Shown here one piece after another: positions 48,180 to 57,670 of a stretch of 64,000 bases of DNA; the stretch's first letter is position 1, and each line of letters begins with the position of its first letter. Both the position numbers and the translations under genes were made by a program. The DNA is taken from the NCBI GenBank assembly GCA_003116975.1, contig BGKB01000015.1:682001-746000 (forward strand). The letters are read 5' to 3'. The notes beneath the pieces are model-generated. The model had not been told where the DNA came from, did no database searches, and saw only the letters and a list, made by a program, of their open reading frames with translations. Source of the DNA: Aurantiochytrium sp. KH105 (taxonomy: Eukaryota; Sar; Bigyra; Thraustochytrida; Thraustochytriidae).

Positions 48180-48484
48180 ATTGCGATAAATCCGACGTGA
48201 AGTGGTCATAGTCGCGGATCACAGGCTCACCGACCTTGACGAGTGTCACCACCAAGGGATGGCCGGCGTGGCTAAATTTTGCAATATTTGCAGTGGTAGA
48301 GCTTCGTCTCATCGAGTGCAACTTCCTTTGTAAGACCTTTCTTCAAGTCCTCCACGGGCTCCTTCGAAGTGAGATGCGCTCGGTAGCGTCGTCCGGATAA
48401 AAGCCGGGCCAGCTCACGCTCCTCAACTTCTGCACGAACCCCGCCCGCACAGCCGTGCTGCCTGTCATGTACATCGCAAATGGC
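48180..48484 (-). pseudogene. Possible broken gene fragment with a zinc-ribbon-like motif
   Basis: On the minus strand 48484-48272 is open and reads EVEERELARLLSGRRYRAHL, then TSKEPVEDLKKGLTKEV and LYHCKYCKI before a stop. One base out of frame the reading continues KFSHAGHPLVVTLVKVGEPV and IRDYDHFTSDLSQ before another stop near 48180. A single-base frameshift at about 48280 would join CxxC to FSHAGH, giving a Cys2-His2-like pattern. There is no ATG in the first part, so this is either an internal exon or a decayed gene. Family unknown. Confidence 0.3.
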
Positions 48485-50211
48485 TTATTACGATGGTGTT
48501 AGCCTCGTTGCTCCTGAGCGAACTGGATAAGGCGCTGTGTCCTCGTCTCCTCCCGTGGTAAAGGCTTCAAGGACAAGATCGCCTCCCTTTACACCTCTTG
48601 CGCACTTCGAACTTCCGCGACAGCATTCTCAACGCTGGGAAAGGCCTCGTCTTCTCTGTTCAAGACAGCTGCACTCGCTGAGCTCTCGCAGTGCCGACGC
48701 TTTCTTGGCTGCTTCTCTCGACGGCCTCGTTGGACCCGTGGGAGCTGCTTGAGCTCGCTCTCAGGACGTTCNAAGGGAAAGAGCCTGCGTTGCCTCGCGC
48801 GTACAGGCAGTTCGCAGCGCGACCGCTACCAGGCGTCGCGCGGGCAGGCGTCGCGCAACGCGAAGGGATGGACGCGGGCTTGCACAGCGTTGCCTCTCTG
48901 CTTGCAGACCACGCTTTTTTTCCCTCCATGGCACCATCCCACCCGGTCGCGTTTCTGAGAGCCACTTCCCACAGTGCGTTGAAAATCTCGTATATACGAT
49001 CCCCCCGCGGCCAGAAAAAATGTGCATTGCCCGTGCTGTTCCGTACCTTTTCAGCGTCCGGGACGCCTGGCCGCCGCGTACAACAGTCACATCACCTGCA
49101 GCCAGCCTGCAGCTGCAGCTGCGTGCACAACTAAAACTGCCTCCATCACTGGGGGACGAATCACTGTTGTTGTGCACGCCACATCATTCGTTGGATAGTA
49201 CTACGCCTATTGTGCCGTTTCCCTTCCGCTTTGCAGCCGCTGGAGGTGCAGGCACTGCGGAGGCCACATGCGACGGCCGGCGCGAGAACAGGCTCGCTCG
49301 CGTCCGGGACGCCAGGGCTCTGCGTGCAGAACCGCAGAGGCGTTTCGCGAATGATGATCATGATGGCATCGGCCAGACGATGCGTGCAGGTGCACCCGCG
49401 ACGCGGAGGGACGGAGGCAGTGGCATCATGATGCGCATGCATCAGCATGCAGAGGTCAACGCGCCAATATGGACAAGCGTCCTTCCTTTTGGGGCCTGGA
49501 CGCCTCGTGTCGCGTCGCATCGCATCGCGTCGCCGGTTGGGGACGGCCTGCCAGGGACGATGAATGCAGCAGCCAATGGTAGATGTGGCGGCGGCGGCCT
49601 TGGGGGTTGGCAGCGAGCCTGGCGGAGAAGATCCATACGGGACGGGAGGTATTCGTGTGGAATGACTTGTTTGGTCGGGGATCAAGTTGGGGATACAAAG
49701 TTGAAAGAAACAGCCTGACGCTCGTCCGCAAAAAGAGGCCCAGGGATAATCAAGATCATGGAAGAGATGAGGCACCAAAAGTATCATGGATGAGTTGAGG
49801 TGAAGCCCCGAAAGAATGACGTGAACAGAAAGCATTACATTTGACAAGTACAAAAGCAATCTCAAAAATCAAATTTTTGTACGACTGGATCCAGTTTCGA
49901 TGTCCTGCTTGACCGATGTAATCAACGGATTGATCCGCGCGTCGTTTACTGTTAGTCGGAAAAAACTTGCGCGCCTCGCCAAGTTGGTAGCCAAGGATAC
50001 CTTTCTCTTCTTTTTGCCCCTGCCCCGTTGCTAGTTAGCATTTCAGCTTGGCGCCTTTGCGACAACCAGCAACTGGAATTTGAGGATTTCGCGGGTCTGG
50101 AAGAAGAAGCAAAGCGGAGGAGACGGGATCCGAAGAAACATATTTTATAATTATTCCTGGCAAATGGTTTCAACACGATTCGTCAGACCGGCCAGGGGGG
50201 GGCAAACGCGC

Positions 50212-52044
50212 CTACGTCAAGTTGACAGCGGTGATGCGCCCGTCTACCACCGGTTCCACATAAAGCGCACCCGTTTTCTTCTTCTTGGCAAAGGTTTCAA
50301 GCTTGTGCACAGCTTTCATAAAAGTGTGACCATATCGACGCGACAAACAATTGAAGCCATTGAGCACGTCAAGTGCGGCAAAATGGTTGCGAACGAGCGT
50401 TGGCAGAACCGGACAGCACTCATCGTCGACAAGAACTTTGCAGTCTTGAAAGGCGCTGTAGCCATCCTTGCCATTGGCCAAGTACAGCTTGGTGCAAACA
50501 CGGTAGAGACGGTCTTTCTCGAGCGGCTCGCCACCCACTGAAACGTTAGAGAGACGGTGCATCGGCTCAAGAGCATAGTCTGCAGTGAAACGAACACCCG
50601 CAACGCAGGGAAAACGACCTTCGGTGGCTGGAACTTTGCTCACGCCATTCTCGAGAGCCTCCAGGAGACGCGATCCTGGGACTTCAAGAACAACGAGGCC
50701 GTCGACCATGGGCAAGATGCCGCGTAAATCCCCCAGCGTGATCGTGCCAGCCTCCACTATGGCATCAAGACGAAGTGTGCCGGCGTTCAAGATCGCGACC
50801 TCAGATCGCGTACCAACGCGCATAATGTCCGCCACAAAATTCGACAAATTCGTTTCGCGCGTGCGAATATGCGCAAAGATCCCATCGAGCGGGACCGCGC
50901 TCTCGCCTATGACCTGGTTCATGTCCTGAGCCACCTTTTCGTTGAACATTTCCACAAGCTCTTGCGTGCGCTCATGGGGAACAATCGTGTTGTTAATCTC
51001 GTGGCGGGTTCGCATCACGACCTCGACGCGAAAACGTTCTGGATTTGCTGCGTCTGACTCGAGTGCGAATCGCCCAGTCACGCGAACACGCATCTCCGTA
51101 AGCTCACGAAAGTCGGTACCGGATTTGATGACCCACACTTTGTGTGGCTCGACGCAGCGCACCTCGTAATCGTGGTCGTGCCCGCCAAGGACCAAGTCGA
51201 CCACGTCACCTGCCTCGTGCGCAAGTCGCTCATCATTGGGCATTCGCATGTGCGTGAGAGCAATGACGAGATGAACCCGATGCTGGCTTCGCAGGCGCGG
51301 ACCAAGCCGCCTGGCGCACTCGACGAAGTCCTCGTACTCAATGTCCTCTTCCTCGATCGTAGAGAGTGTGGCCATCCACGCGTACTCGACAAGGCCAATG
51401 ATTCCGATGCGCAGGCCATCAGCTCGCTCGATCACAAGAAATTCCTCGGCGCCGGCCAGCAAGTTGCCGCCATCGGGGCGGTATCGCACATTGCTTGTGA
51501 TCCAGGGAAACTCGCAGTTGGCCATGAGCCGCGTGAGCTGATCAATGCCAAAGTCAAAGTCGTGATTTCCGAAGCAGGCCGCCGAGACGCACGCGTTGTT
51601 CAAGATCGGCACCATGTGCGCGCCGCGCGTCGTGGTGCTCAGCATCGAAGGATTGAGGCAGTCCCCGCTAAAGAGCACGAGCGGTGCCTCGCCGTCATCT
51701 TCCTTCTCGCGTAGCTCGAGCACGCGTGCTACGAAGCGCGCCGCGCCCCCGACGGGCTCCTGCTCTCGCGCTGCGATGTTGTACACATCATTAAAGTGCA
51801 AGATGTGTACTTCTTTGGTCTCTTCTGCCTCGTGGCCCTTTGCGCGCAGAAGCGACGCCCTCTCGCGCTCGCGCTCGCCCTCGCGCTCCCGGAGACCCTG
51901 CAAGTGCTTGAGTCCTTCGCGCAGCGCGAGTTCGAGGTCCGCCGCGTTCTCGGCCGCCGCGACGCCGGCCACCACGCGCAGCTGCAGGTCCCGCAGCTGC
52001 GCCGCGGCTTCGGCGCCGACGTCCTCGCCCCCGCGCGAGCCCAT
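50212..52044 (-). CDS. 5'-nucleotidase/UshA-type metallophosphatase
   Basis: A 610-residue protein of the calcineurin-like phosphoesterase superfamily with the UshA/CD73 two-domain plan. The N-terminal 75 residues are Ala/Glu/Arg-rich and helical. The metallophosphatase domain follows, with metal-binding HFNDVYN (D86), FSGD (127-128), GNHDFDFG (159-166), ALTHMR and GGHDHDYE. The C-terminal substrate domain has TNLSNFVADIMR and ILNAGTLRLD, with a conserved tail YRVCTKLYLANGKDGY. Family members hydrolyse nucleotides or related phosphomonoesters. No signal peptide, anchor or Cys-rich secreted features are seen, so it is probably cytosolic, unlike CD73. The start at 52042-52044 is the first ATG after the leader; longer upstream frames have no suitable start. 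It is divergent from the methyltransferase gene, with 507 bp between starts. Confidence 0.88.
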   Translation of the reverse strand: MGSRGGEDVGAEAAAQLRDLQLRVVAGVAAAENAADLELALREGLKHLQGLREREGERERERASLLRAKGHEAEETKEVHILHFNDVYNIAAREQEPVGGAARFVARVLELREKEDDGEAPLVLFSGDCLNPSMLSTTTRGAHMVPILNNACVSAACFGNHDFDFGIDQLTRLMANCEFPWITSNVRYRPDGGNLLAGAEEFLVIERADGLRIGIIGLVEYAWMATLSTIEEEDIEYEDFVECARRLGPRLRSQHRVHLVIALTHMRMPNDERLAHEAGDVVDLVLGGHDHDYEVRCVEPHKVWVIKSGTDFRELTEMRVRVTGRFALESDAANPERFRVEVVMRTRHEINNTIVPHERTQELVEMFNEKVAQDMNQVIGESAVPLDGIFAHIRTRETNLSNFVADIMRVGTRSEVAILNAGTLRLDAIVEAGTITLGDLRGILPMVDGLVVLEVPGSRLLEALENGVSKVPATEGRFPCVAGVRFTADYALEPMHRLSNVSVGGEPLEKDRLYRVCTKLYLANGKDGYSAFQDCKVLVDDECCPVLPTLVRNHFAALDVLNGFNCLSRRYGHTFMKAVHKLETFAKKKKTGALYVEPVVDGRITAVNLT

Positions 52045-52551
52045 GGCCGTCCGCGCGCGCCAGGCCAGGCCTAGCCAAGCCAAGCCAAGCCAAGCCAAGC
52101 CACGTCCCGCCCGAGATTGCCAAGACGATCTGCCGCGCGAGGTGTATCCAGACTCTGCTATGCACGGGCTCCGCGCGCTGCGGGGCGAGTCAGGTTCTTG
52201 CCCCGGCGAGGCCAGAAAGGCCGAGTCGATGGTGACCCGGGTGACGCGGCGGCAGACGCAGCAAACAAACGCCGCTCGCAGCAGACGCCTGCCAGGCAGA
52301 CCGCAGCCGGCACGGGCCGTGGCGCGGGGGCCGCTCGTCGAGCTGAGAGCGGCTTGCGCTTCGACGCCGCCTGCGCTGGGCCAGGAGGGCTGGACGAGAG
52401 CGGCTCGGACCGACCTACGCCAACCAACCGAATTTATAACAAAGTTGAACAGACGCTCGAAGAAAACCACCGACCTTGGTTGCTGGGCGCGGCGGCGGCT
52501 TGCTGGGCGCAGCGCGGACGCGCCGACCAGCCGGCATTCCCTCTCAGCGCG
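52045..52551. promoter_or_regulatory. Bidirectional promoter region, nucleotidase/methyltransferase pair
   Basis: The 507 bp between the two divergent start codons must hold both promoters and leaders. It is GC-rich and contains a CCAAG pentamer run at 52070-52101 on the nucleotidase side. An AT-richer AATTTATAACAAAGTTG stretch lies at 52431-52447, about 105 bp before the methyltransferase start. No other gene is seen. Confidence 0.55.
52070..52101. repeat. CCAAG pentanucleotide repeat
   Basis: Five to six CCAAG units run in tandem about 30 bp upstream of the nucleotidase start codon. Confidence 0.88.
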
Positions 52552-53715
52552 ATGGCCGTGCCGAGGCTCGAGGCGTACAGGTCGCAGGATGGAAACCTCG
52601 CTGCGCCGCAAGCGTCTGCAGGGGTGCACCAACTCCTGGACCTAAGGCTTGAGGGAGGCCTCGAGGACCTCGTCGTCGAGGTCAAGACGCTCGCGGCCGC
52701 AGCAGAAAAACACAGGGATGAGCCGGAAGAACAGCAAAAACACATTGAGGCGCTACTCGAAGCGCTGACCAAGATTGTGGACGCATCCGCGGACGAGGAC
52801 TGCGCCGAAGAAATCGGCTTTCTTGGTGGACACGCCTTGGCTACACGCCTGCTGGAGCGATGCGCCATGTGGGATGACTGTCGTGCCGTTGATCTCGTTG
52901 CCGACTGGACGTCGGTGACGCTGACGACGCTGGGAAAGCTGATGCGAGAAGCCCCTGTCGGAGCTCTGGACGACCGTCCGCGGCCATTCGTAGTGCACCT
53001 TGCCAACGACACCGAAGTCATTCTCCGCGAGGTTCGCGATGATCACAGTGAGGCGGCACACGGCGACAAGGCCAATGTTCGCGTGGGCTACAAGCTCTGG
53101 GGCGGCGCCGTGGTGCTGGCTACAGCATTACTGGAAATGGGCGCCAAGGGATCTCTCGAGGGAAAGCGCGTATTGGAGCTAGGCGCCGGACTGGGACTCT
53201 GTGGTCTCGCCGCGGGACGTTCCGATTTTGGAGCTGCCGCAGTGGTATTGACAGACTTCCACCCTCGCATTGTCAGCAATCTCGCATACAACATTGCCGT
53301 CAATGATCTTGAGACGCCGCGATGCTCGGCGCAGGTGCTCGACTGGGAAGACTTGGACGCTGCTTTTGGGGACGAAGATGACGAAAAGTTTGACCTTATC
53401 ATTGGCTCCGACATTGTGTGCCAGGCATTGGACTGCGAGCTTGTGGGGCGTGTGCTCACGCGTCTTTTGCGTCCGAACGGAGCTGGGGTTGCGCTCGTGA
53501 CGCTTGGCTCGGCAGATTCTCGCTTTGGGGTTGAGGCGTTTGCGCCTGCCATGAAAGCCGCAGGTCTTGAGTGTCGCGAGACCATTTTGCCGGTCCCCGA
53601 TGTTTGTCTACCGGCTTCCGAGGGATCTCAAGCTCGAGGAGAGGTTTTTCTCGGCACTGCGCGAGCCTATGTTTCGTTCGAAATCACCACAGCGACCCGT
53701 TCGGAGGCCAGTTAG
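52552..53715 (+). CDS. METTL21/FAM86-type (family 16) protein methyltransferase
   Basis: A 387-residue class I SAM-dependent methyltransferase. The catalytic domain (about 165-375) has motif I VLELGAGLGLCGLAAG, motif II-like VVLTDFHP, then DWEDLDAAF and the post-II FDLIIGSDIVCQA. GYKLWGGAVVLATALLE before motif I is the family-16 substrate-side signature (usually G...W.GA..L...L). These enzymes mostly methylate lysines on translation factors and chaperones. The N-terminal 150 residues are helical and acidic, with KHRDEPEEQQKHIEALLEAL, similar in style to FAM86/EEF2KMT, but the substrate cannot be called. The ATG at 52552 (GCGATGG) is chosen because the 145 codons upstream are Arg/Ala-rich leader. 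The D/E-x-x-Y/F post-II motif found in some members is replaced by SDIVCQA. Confidence 0.87.
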   Translation: MAVPRLEAYRSQDGNLAAPQASAGVHQLLDLRLEGGLEDLVVEVKTLAAAAEKHRDEPEEQQKHIEALLEALTKIVDASADEDCAEEIGFLGGHALATRLLERCAMWDDCRAVDLVADWTSVTLTTLGKLMREAPVGALDDRPRPFVVHLANDTEVILREVRDDHSEAAHGDKANVRVGYKLWGGAVVLATALLEMGAKGSLEGKRVLELGAGLGLCGLAAGRSDFGAAAVVLTDFHPRIVSNLAYNIAVNDLETPRCSAQVLDWEDLDAAFGDEDDEKFDLIIGSDIVCQALDCELVGRVLTRLLRPNGAGVALVTLGSADSRFGVEAFAPAMKAAGLECRETILPVPDVCLPASEGSQARGEVFLGTARAYVSFEITTATRSEAS

Positions 53716-54127
53716 CAAGTTGGAAGGGTTGTTTTTCGTGCGTATATGTATGTGTGTGTGTGTTATTGTCGATACTCTCACCCTTTATCTTAGAAATCAA
53801 AAGAAGAGGAAGAAGAAAGGACTTTGGTCCGCCAGATCAATCGGAAGAGGAAGAAGAAAGGACTTTGGTCCGTCAGATCAATCGTAAAAATAGAAAGAAT
53901 ATAACACAATAAAAAGGATCTGCTGCCAAATGTTAAACAATCCTTGATCGCTTGCATTGCGCGCCGCGTCGGAGAGTCTTTGTCTGACTTGGGACAGGTT
54001 TGACCCCGGTCAAAGCATGACGTCAATGCCCGAAAATGATAGAGTCTCTTTCACGTGAGCGATCGACCACCCGCTTTCGAGGGTCACATCTCACGATGAG
54101 ATAACGTGAACCTGTCTTAGCCCAGTC
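53716..54127. other. Convergent spacer between methyltransferase and BARD1-like genes
   Basis: It contains a TG/TATG run just after the stop (53744-53764), a two-copy 41-bp tandem repeat (53803-53884), and the 3' flank of the BARD1-like gene. No gene is seen. Confidence 0.6.
53803..53884. repeat. Two-copy 41-bp tandem repeat
   Basis: Each 41-bp unit begins GAAGAGGAAGAAGAAAGGAC and ends CAGATCAATCG, with one mismatch between copies. It lies in the 3' flank of the methyltransferase gene. Confidence 0.9.
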
Positions 54128-56089
54128 CTACTTTGGAGCTTCGCTCTTTAAAGAGGAGGTCAGCTCGGGCTCTGGCCATTTAAAACCCTTGCCCTGCCGG
54201 AGCTTTGCCTGACGCTGCGCATGTTGCGACTGCGGCGGTTTGTTTGGCCGCAGTGGCCGATTTCGAATGATGCAGTTGAGAATCTGTCTGGGCTCAAGTA
54301 GAACAGAACGCTCGAAATGAGACCGGAGACGGTGCACATTGAGACAGTATGAGCAGGCTTTGCGGTCGTGCGTGGCATCGTTTTGCCTCGGACAGCGCTC
54401 CACAATAACCACCGTCATTCGCGATTTGTCAGGGAAATCGTCGAGCAGGTCGCGCGTCTGCGCTTGCGGGACGAGATCGTGCAGTGTCTCTGCTTGCTGC
54501 GTGAGTTTTGAGTGCAGATAACACATGTCACGCTGCGTGACGGACGAGTATTTAGAGAGCCACCTTGCGAGAAGAGGTCGATGCACGTCGTCGGCCGTGA
54601 AGATGTAGTCAAATTGGCCGAGCATGGTCTTATCTGGAATCTCGCCAGCGCTCAGCTTTCCTGTGAGCACCGAGGAAGTTGGCTTGATGCGATACGGTTC
54701 CTCATCAACCCATTTTCCCGAGGCGTTGCAGGCCTCAATCCACGCGGGCGTCACGAGCTCGCTGCCGACGACTTGGCCAAAAATGAACTTTGGAGAGTTT
54801 TTCACTTCGGTCTCGCCTGCTTTGTTTTGGCCACGCGGCTTCGCAATTACATGGGTAACATGCGACTTGTACTCGAATTTGCGCAAGTACTCGCCACCGA
54901 GCCGCTCCACCCAAACGATGCAACGGTCCAGGTCCTCGCCTTCGAGTCCAGTGACCAAAATATGCGGCTTGGTTGTCATCTTGGAGGGTTCGGGCGCGGG
55001 GTCTTGTGTCGCTTGCGCTTGCGACGAAGGATTCTCCCCATCCTGTGCCCCTGACGAGACAGCTTTTTCATTCCCTGTGGGGGACTTTGGTGCAGCAGCT
55101 TTGATTTTCGCCTCTGCCGACGAAACAGTGCCCAGTGGGTTTTCCTCTGGCAACGTCGGCAAGACTACGCCTTCTCTTTCAGCTAACGACGCTGGTAACT
55201 CAGCCGAATCTTTATCCTCTTGCAGCGCTGGCGACTCAGCCGGCTCCTTTTCCGCTTGGGACGGTGCCACAAGCTTGGTCTTGTCATTTTCAGTCGAGTC
55301 TTCCTTCTCTCTAGCCAGACCGAGAAAGCGATCTTGGCGAGCCTGAAACTTGCGACGCGACGCTTCCAAGGCGGCCGAAGGATTATCTTCGTTCATCGAA
55401 GCATGTGTGTCGTCGTCAGGCGCTGGATCATCTGATTTGGATTTGGTCGCTGCGTTTGCTGCTTCTTTCGATGGTGTTTCTGTCGTTGTTGTGGTTACTG
55501 TAGCTGCTGCTGCGATTGAAGTTGAAAAAGGGGCAGCAGTTCCTCCCAAACGAGCTTGGCGTTCCTTGAAGCGCTGTTGCGCGGCTGCAAGAGCCTCCTC
55601 GGCGGCGGTAGGTTTCAAAGTCTCCCTCGTGGGGGCCGGCCTAGAGTCTTGGTCGATTTGCATAGGATCATTTTCATCGTTGGGCTCGTTGTCAATCTCT
55701 GTGGCGGGGTTATCGACCTCATTGCGCGAGCGTTTCACGGGACTCTGGGTCGCGTCAGGATCATGAGATGCTAATGCGGACTTGCGGGCTCGCTCCTCGC
55801 GTCGCGTCTCGAGCCGCGTTAGTGCAGCGCGCAGTTTGCTGACGCTGCCTACGATGTTGCAAAAGGTCGGGTTGCGCGCAAGGTCTCGCGGGCGCACGGG
55901 CAATCCGCACGTGGGACACTTGCTTTGGTCAAAGAGTGCGTCATCGATGCATGTCTTGCAAAAGTGATGCTCGCAGTCTGTCGAGTACGGGTTGTCGAGG
56001 AGCTTATTGCACAGTCCGCACTCGAGCAGCTTCTCCATGGCGCGCAAGTTCTCCAGCTGCATAGCCGCCATCCGAAAGTTGGCCGTCAT
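54128..56089 (-). CDS. BARD1/BRCA1-like RING-BRCT protein
   Basis: A 653-residue protein with a RING finger and paired BRCT domains, the plan of BRCA1/BARD1 ubiquitin ligases in homologous recombination. RING zinc ligands: C24, C27, C39, H41, C44, C47, C58, C61 (MEKLLECGLC, CEHHFCKTC, CPTCGLP). The flanking helices and the later NPTFCNIVGSVSKLRAAL look closer to BARD1 than BRCA1. The linker (about 90-370) is acidic, Pro/Ser-rich and has two related 20-residue segments (ALAAAQQRFKERQARLGG and ALEASRRKFQARQDRFLG). BRCT 1 is about 376-465 (ILVTGLEGEDLDRCI, GSELVTPAWIEACNASGKWV), and BRCT 2 about 490-580. A short Cys pair (KACSYC) and a basic tail follow. No ankyrin repeats, unlike animal BARD1. 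It should act in the nucleus; the partner is unknown. Confidence 0.85.
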   Translation of the reverse strand: MTANFRMAAMQLENLRAMEKLLECGLCNKLLDNPYSTDCEHHFCKTCIDDALFDQSKCPTCGLPVRPRDLARNPTFCNIVGSVSKLRAALTRLETRREERARKSALASHDPDATQSPVKRSRNEVDNPATEIDNEPNDENDPMQIDQDSRPAPTRETLKPTAAEEALAAAQQRFKERQARLGGTAAPFSTSIAAAATVTTTTTETPSKEAANAATKSKSDDPAPDDDTHASMNEDNPSAALEASRRKFQARQDRFLGLAREKEDSTENDKTKLVAPSQAEKEPAESPALQEDKDSAELPASLAEREGVVLPTLPEENPLGTVSSAEAKIKAAAPKSPTGNEKAVSSGAQDGENPSSQAQATQDPAPEPSKMTTKPHILVTGLEGEDLDRCIVWVERLGGEYLRKFEYKSHVTHVIAKPRGQNKAGETEVKNSPKFIFGQVVGSELVTPAWIEACNASGKWVDEEPYRIKPTSSVLTGKLSAGEIPDKTMLGQFDYIFTADDVHRPLLARWLSKYSSVTQRDMCYLHSKLTQQAETLHDLVPQAQTRDLLDDFPDKSRMTVVIVERCPRQNDATHDRKACSYCLNVHRLRSHFERSVLLEPRQILNCIIRNRPLRPNKPPQSQHAQRQAKLRQGKGFKWPEPELTSSLKSEAPK

Positions 56090-57670
56090 CGCGGCTCGCG
56101 GTTAGGCTGGTTTCGTCGTGCGGCTCTTCTTCTTCTTCTTATCCAGACCGGCAAGAAGCTTTACTTTGCTTTGCTTTGCTGCGCTGCGCTGCACTGCCCT
56201 GCACTGCACTGCGCTACACCGCGCTACGAGGCGTTCCGTCTCTGCCCTGCGCGTCCCCGCGACGTCGCGCAGGCAGGCGATCGGGCCCTTTCCTTCCTCG
56301 GCGCGTTGCGCTTCTACTTTCCGGAGTCACCAAAACAAACAAACGAAAAAAAACACTAAAAAAAACGCAACCCATTCTGTGCGCAACCCATTCTGCGCGC
56401 AACCCATTCTGTGCGCAATCCATTCTGTGTTCATCTTCCTACCTTTTTTTGTTTGTTCCGGGAAGCCGGGCTGAGCTCAGCTGGGCCGACAGTGACCCGG
56501 AGTCCCTGTGCCGCGGACTTGTCGGAGTTGATCGAGGTTGTCGCGTTCGGGTCCATGCCGCATCCGCAGACGAAAGCACACGCGACGCGCGGGTCGTCGA
56601 CTCGTCGCCTTCGGTCGCTGCCCGCGGCCTCGTCGGCCTGGCCGCCTTGGCCCTTGCCTCGGAGCTCTGATCTTCTGCTGCTGCTGCTGCAGCTGCTGCA
56701 GCTGCTGCCGCTGGGCGCCGCGAGCTGCACTTCAACCTGCGAACGCGCCCCGCCGAGCCGGGTCCCCGCGAGGCGAACTGCGAGCTCTTGTTCGCTCTGC
56801 ACTGCCGGGCTGCAGCAGTAGGTCGCGGGCGATCCTCATCTTCATCTTGGTTGAGAGCGCGCCCGACACGCAAGACAAGATAAGATAGAAAAGATACCAT
56901 CTGCACTGGTGCCGCTGCTGCGCCCCGGCCTCTGTGCCGCCCGAGCTCGCTCCCGACCGCACGAACGAGGTGCGCCTCGCCTCCGTCGACCTCCCCGCCG
57001 CGGTTCAGAGCCGCGCGCGCCGCCGTCTGCGTGCCGCCGCGCGCGCGGTCCACTTCCTCGCCCTCCCTCGCGGCGTTGTTCATCCCATCCTCTCGGCCCG
57101 CGTCGCCATCTCCCGCGCCTGCCGCTCTGTCGTCCGCGCTCCGTCGTCTTTGCGCCCCGCCGCCGCGCCGCGCGCGCTCCGCGGCGCGCCGTCGCGCCTG
57201 CCGGGCCCGCCTCCTGCCCTGCCCCGCCGCCGCGCCCCGCCACGCCGCGGCGCGCCTGCGAGGCCTGCGAGGCCACGCCGCGGCGCCCTGCGAGGCCGCG
57301 CCGACGCACGCCGCGCGGCCGCGGAGAAGACGCCGCAGCCGGCGCCGGCGGCGGGGCGGGCGGCGTGAGGCGGGCGGCGTGAGGCGGCCGAGGGAAGACC
57401 GCGGCCGTCGGGAGGACTCGAAGGTACCCGCGAGCGGCACGGCGCAGCGGCCCGTGGACGTGGACGTGTGCCGCGCGTGCGGTATCTTGTCTATCTACAG
57501 CTAGCTGCGGATTCGCGTGGGCAGCAGAACCAAATCTGCGAGCGCGGGAGATCGATCGAGCCTGATTCTGCGAGGCGGACGCACCCTCCGAGGCAGAGCG
57601 ACGCGACGCGACGCGAGCGAGCGCGCAGGGCGGCGGAGACGGCGGCGGGAAGAGCGCGGGAGAGGAGAGG
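56090..57670. other. Divergent promoter region between BARD1-like and aldo-keto reductase genes
   Basis: It begins with a pentamer tract (CTTTG/CTGCG/CTGCA, 56160-56215) close to the BARD1-like start, then a four-copy 16-bp repeat (56365-56428), CTGCTGCAG repeats (56676-56712), and a very GC-rich zone (56930-57470) before the reductase gene. Long frames there are Arg/Ala-rich and compositional. Confidence 0.55.
56365..56428. repeat. Four-copy 16-bp tandem repeat
   Basis: Four units of CGCAACCCATTCTGTG run in tandem; unit 3 is exact, and unit 2 and unit 4 each carry one change. They lie 276-339 bp upstream of the BARD1-like start codon. Confidence 0.92.

Larger units (their letters stand above)
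47557..50211. other. Long spacer between flavohemoglobin and nucleotidase genes
   Basis: About 2.65 kb. It starts with the flavohemoglobin leader carrying an (ATCA)n run (47587-47612). It then holds TGTGG-rich sequence (47955-48020), a possible gene relic (48180-48484), one undetermined base near 48772, a CTGCAG-rich stretch (49095-49125) and a CGCGTCGCATCGCATCGCG-like tract (49508-49535). The last 300 bases are the convergent 3' flank of the nucleotidase gene. No intact gene is supported. Confidence 0.5.

Noticed and set aside
48691-49177. Open frames spanning the undetermined base
   Set aside because: No protein features, conflicting frames on both strands, and an ambiguous base inside; not supportable.
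56439-57440. Minus-strand open frame of 333 codons and plus-strand counterparts in the GC-rich promoter
   Set aside because: The translations are Arg/Ala/Gly low complexity on both strands, as expected for very GC-rich non-coding DNA.
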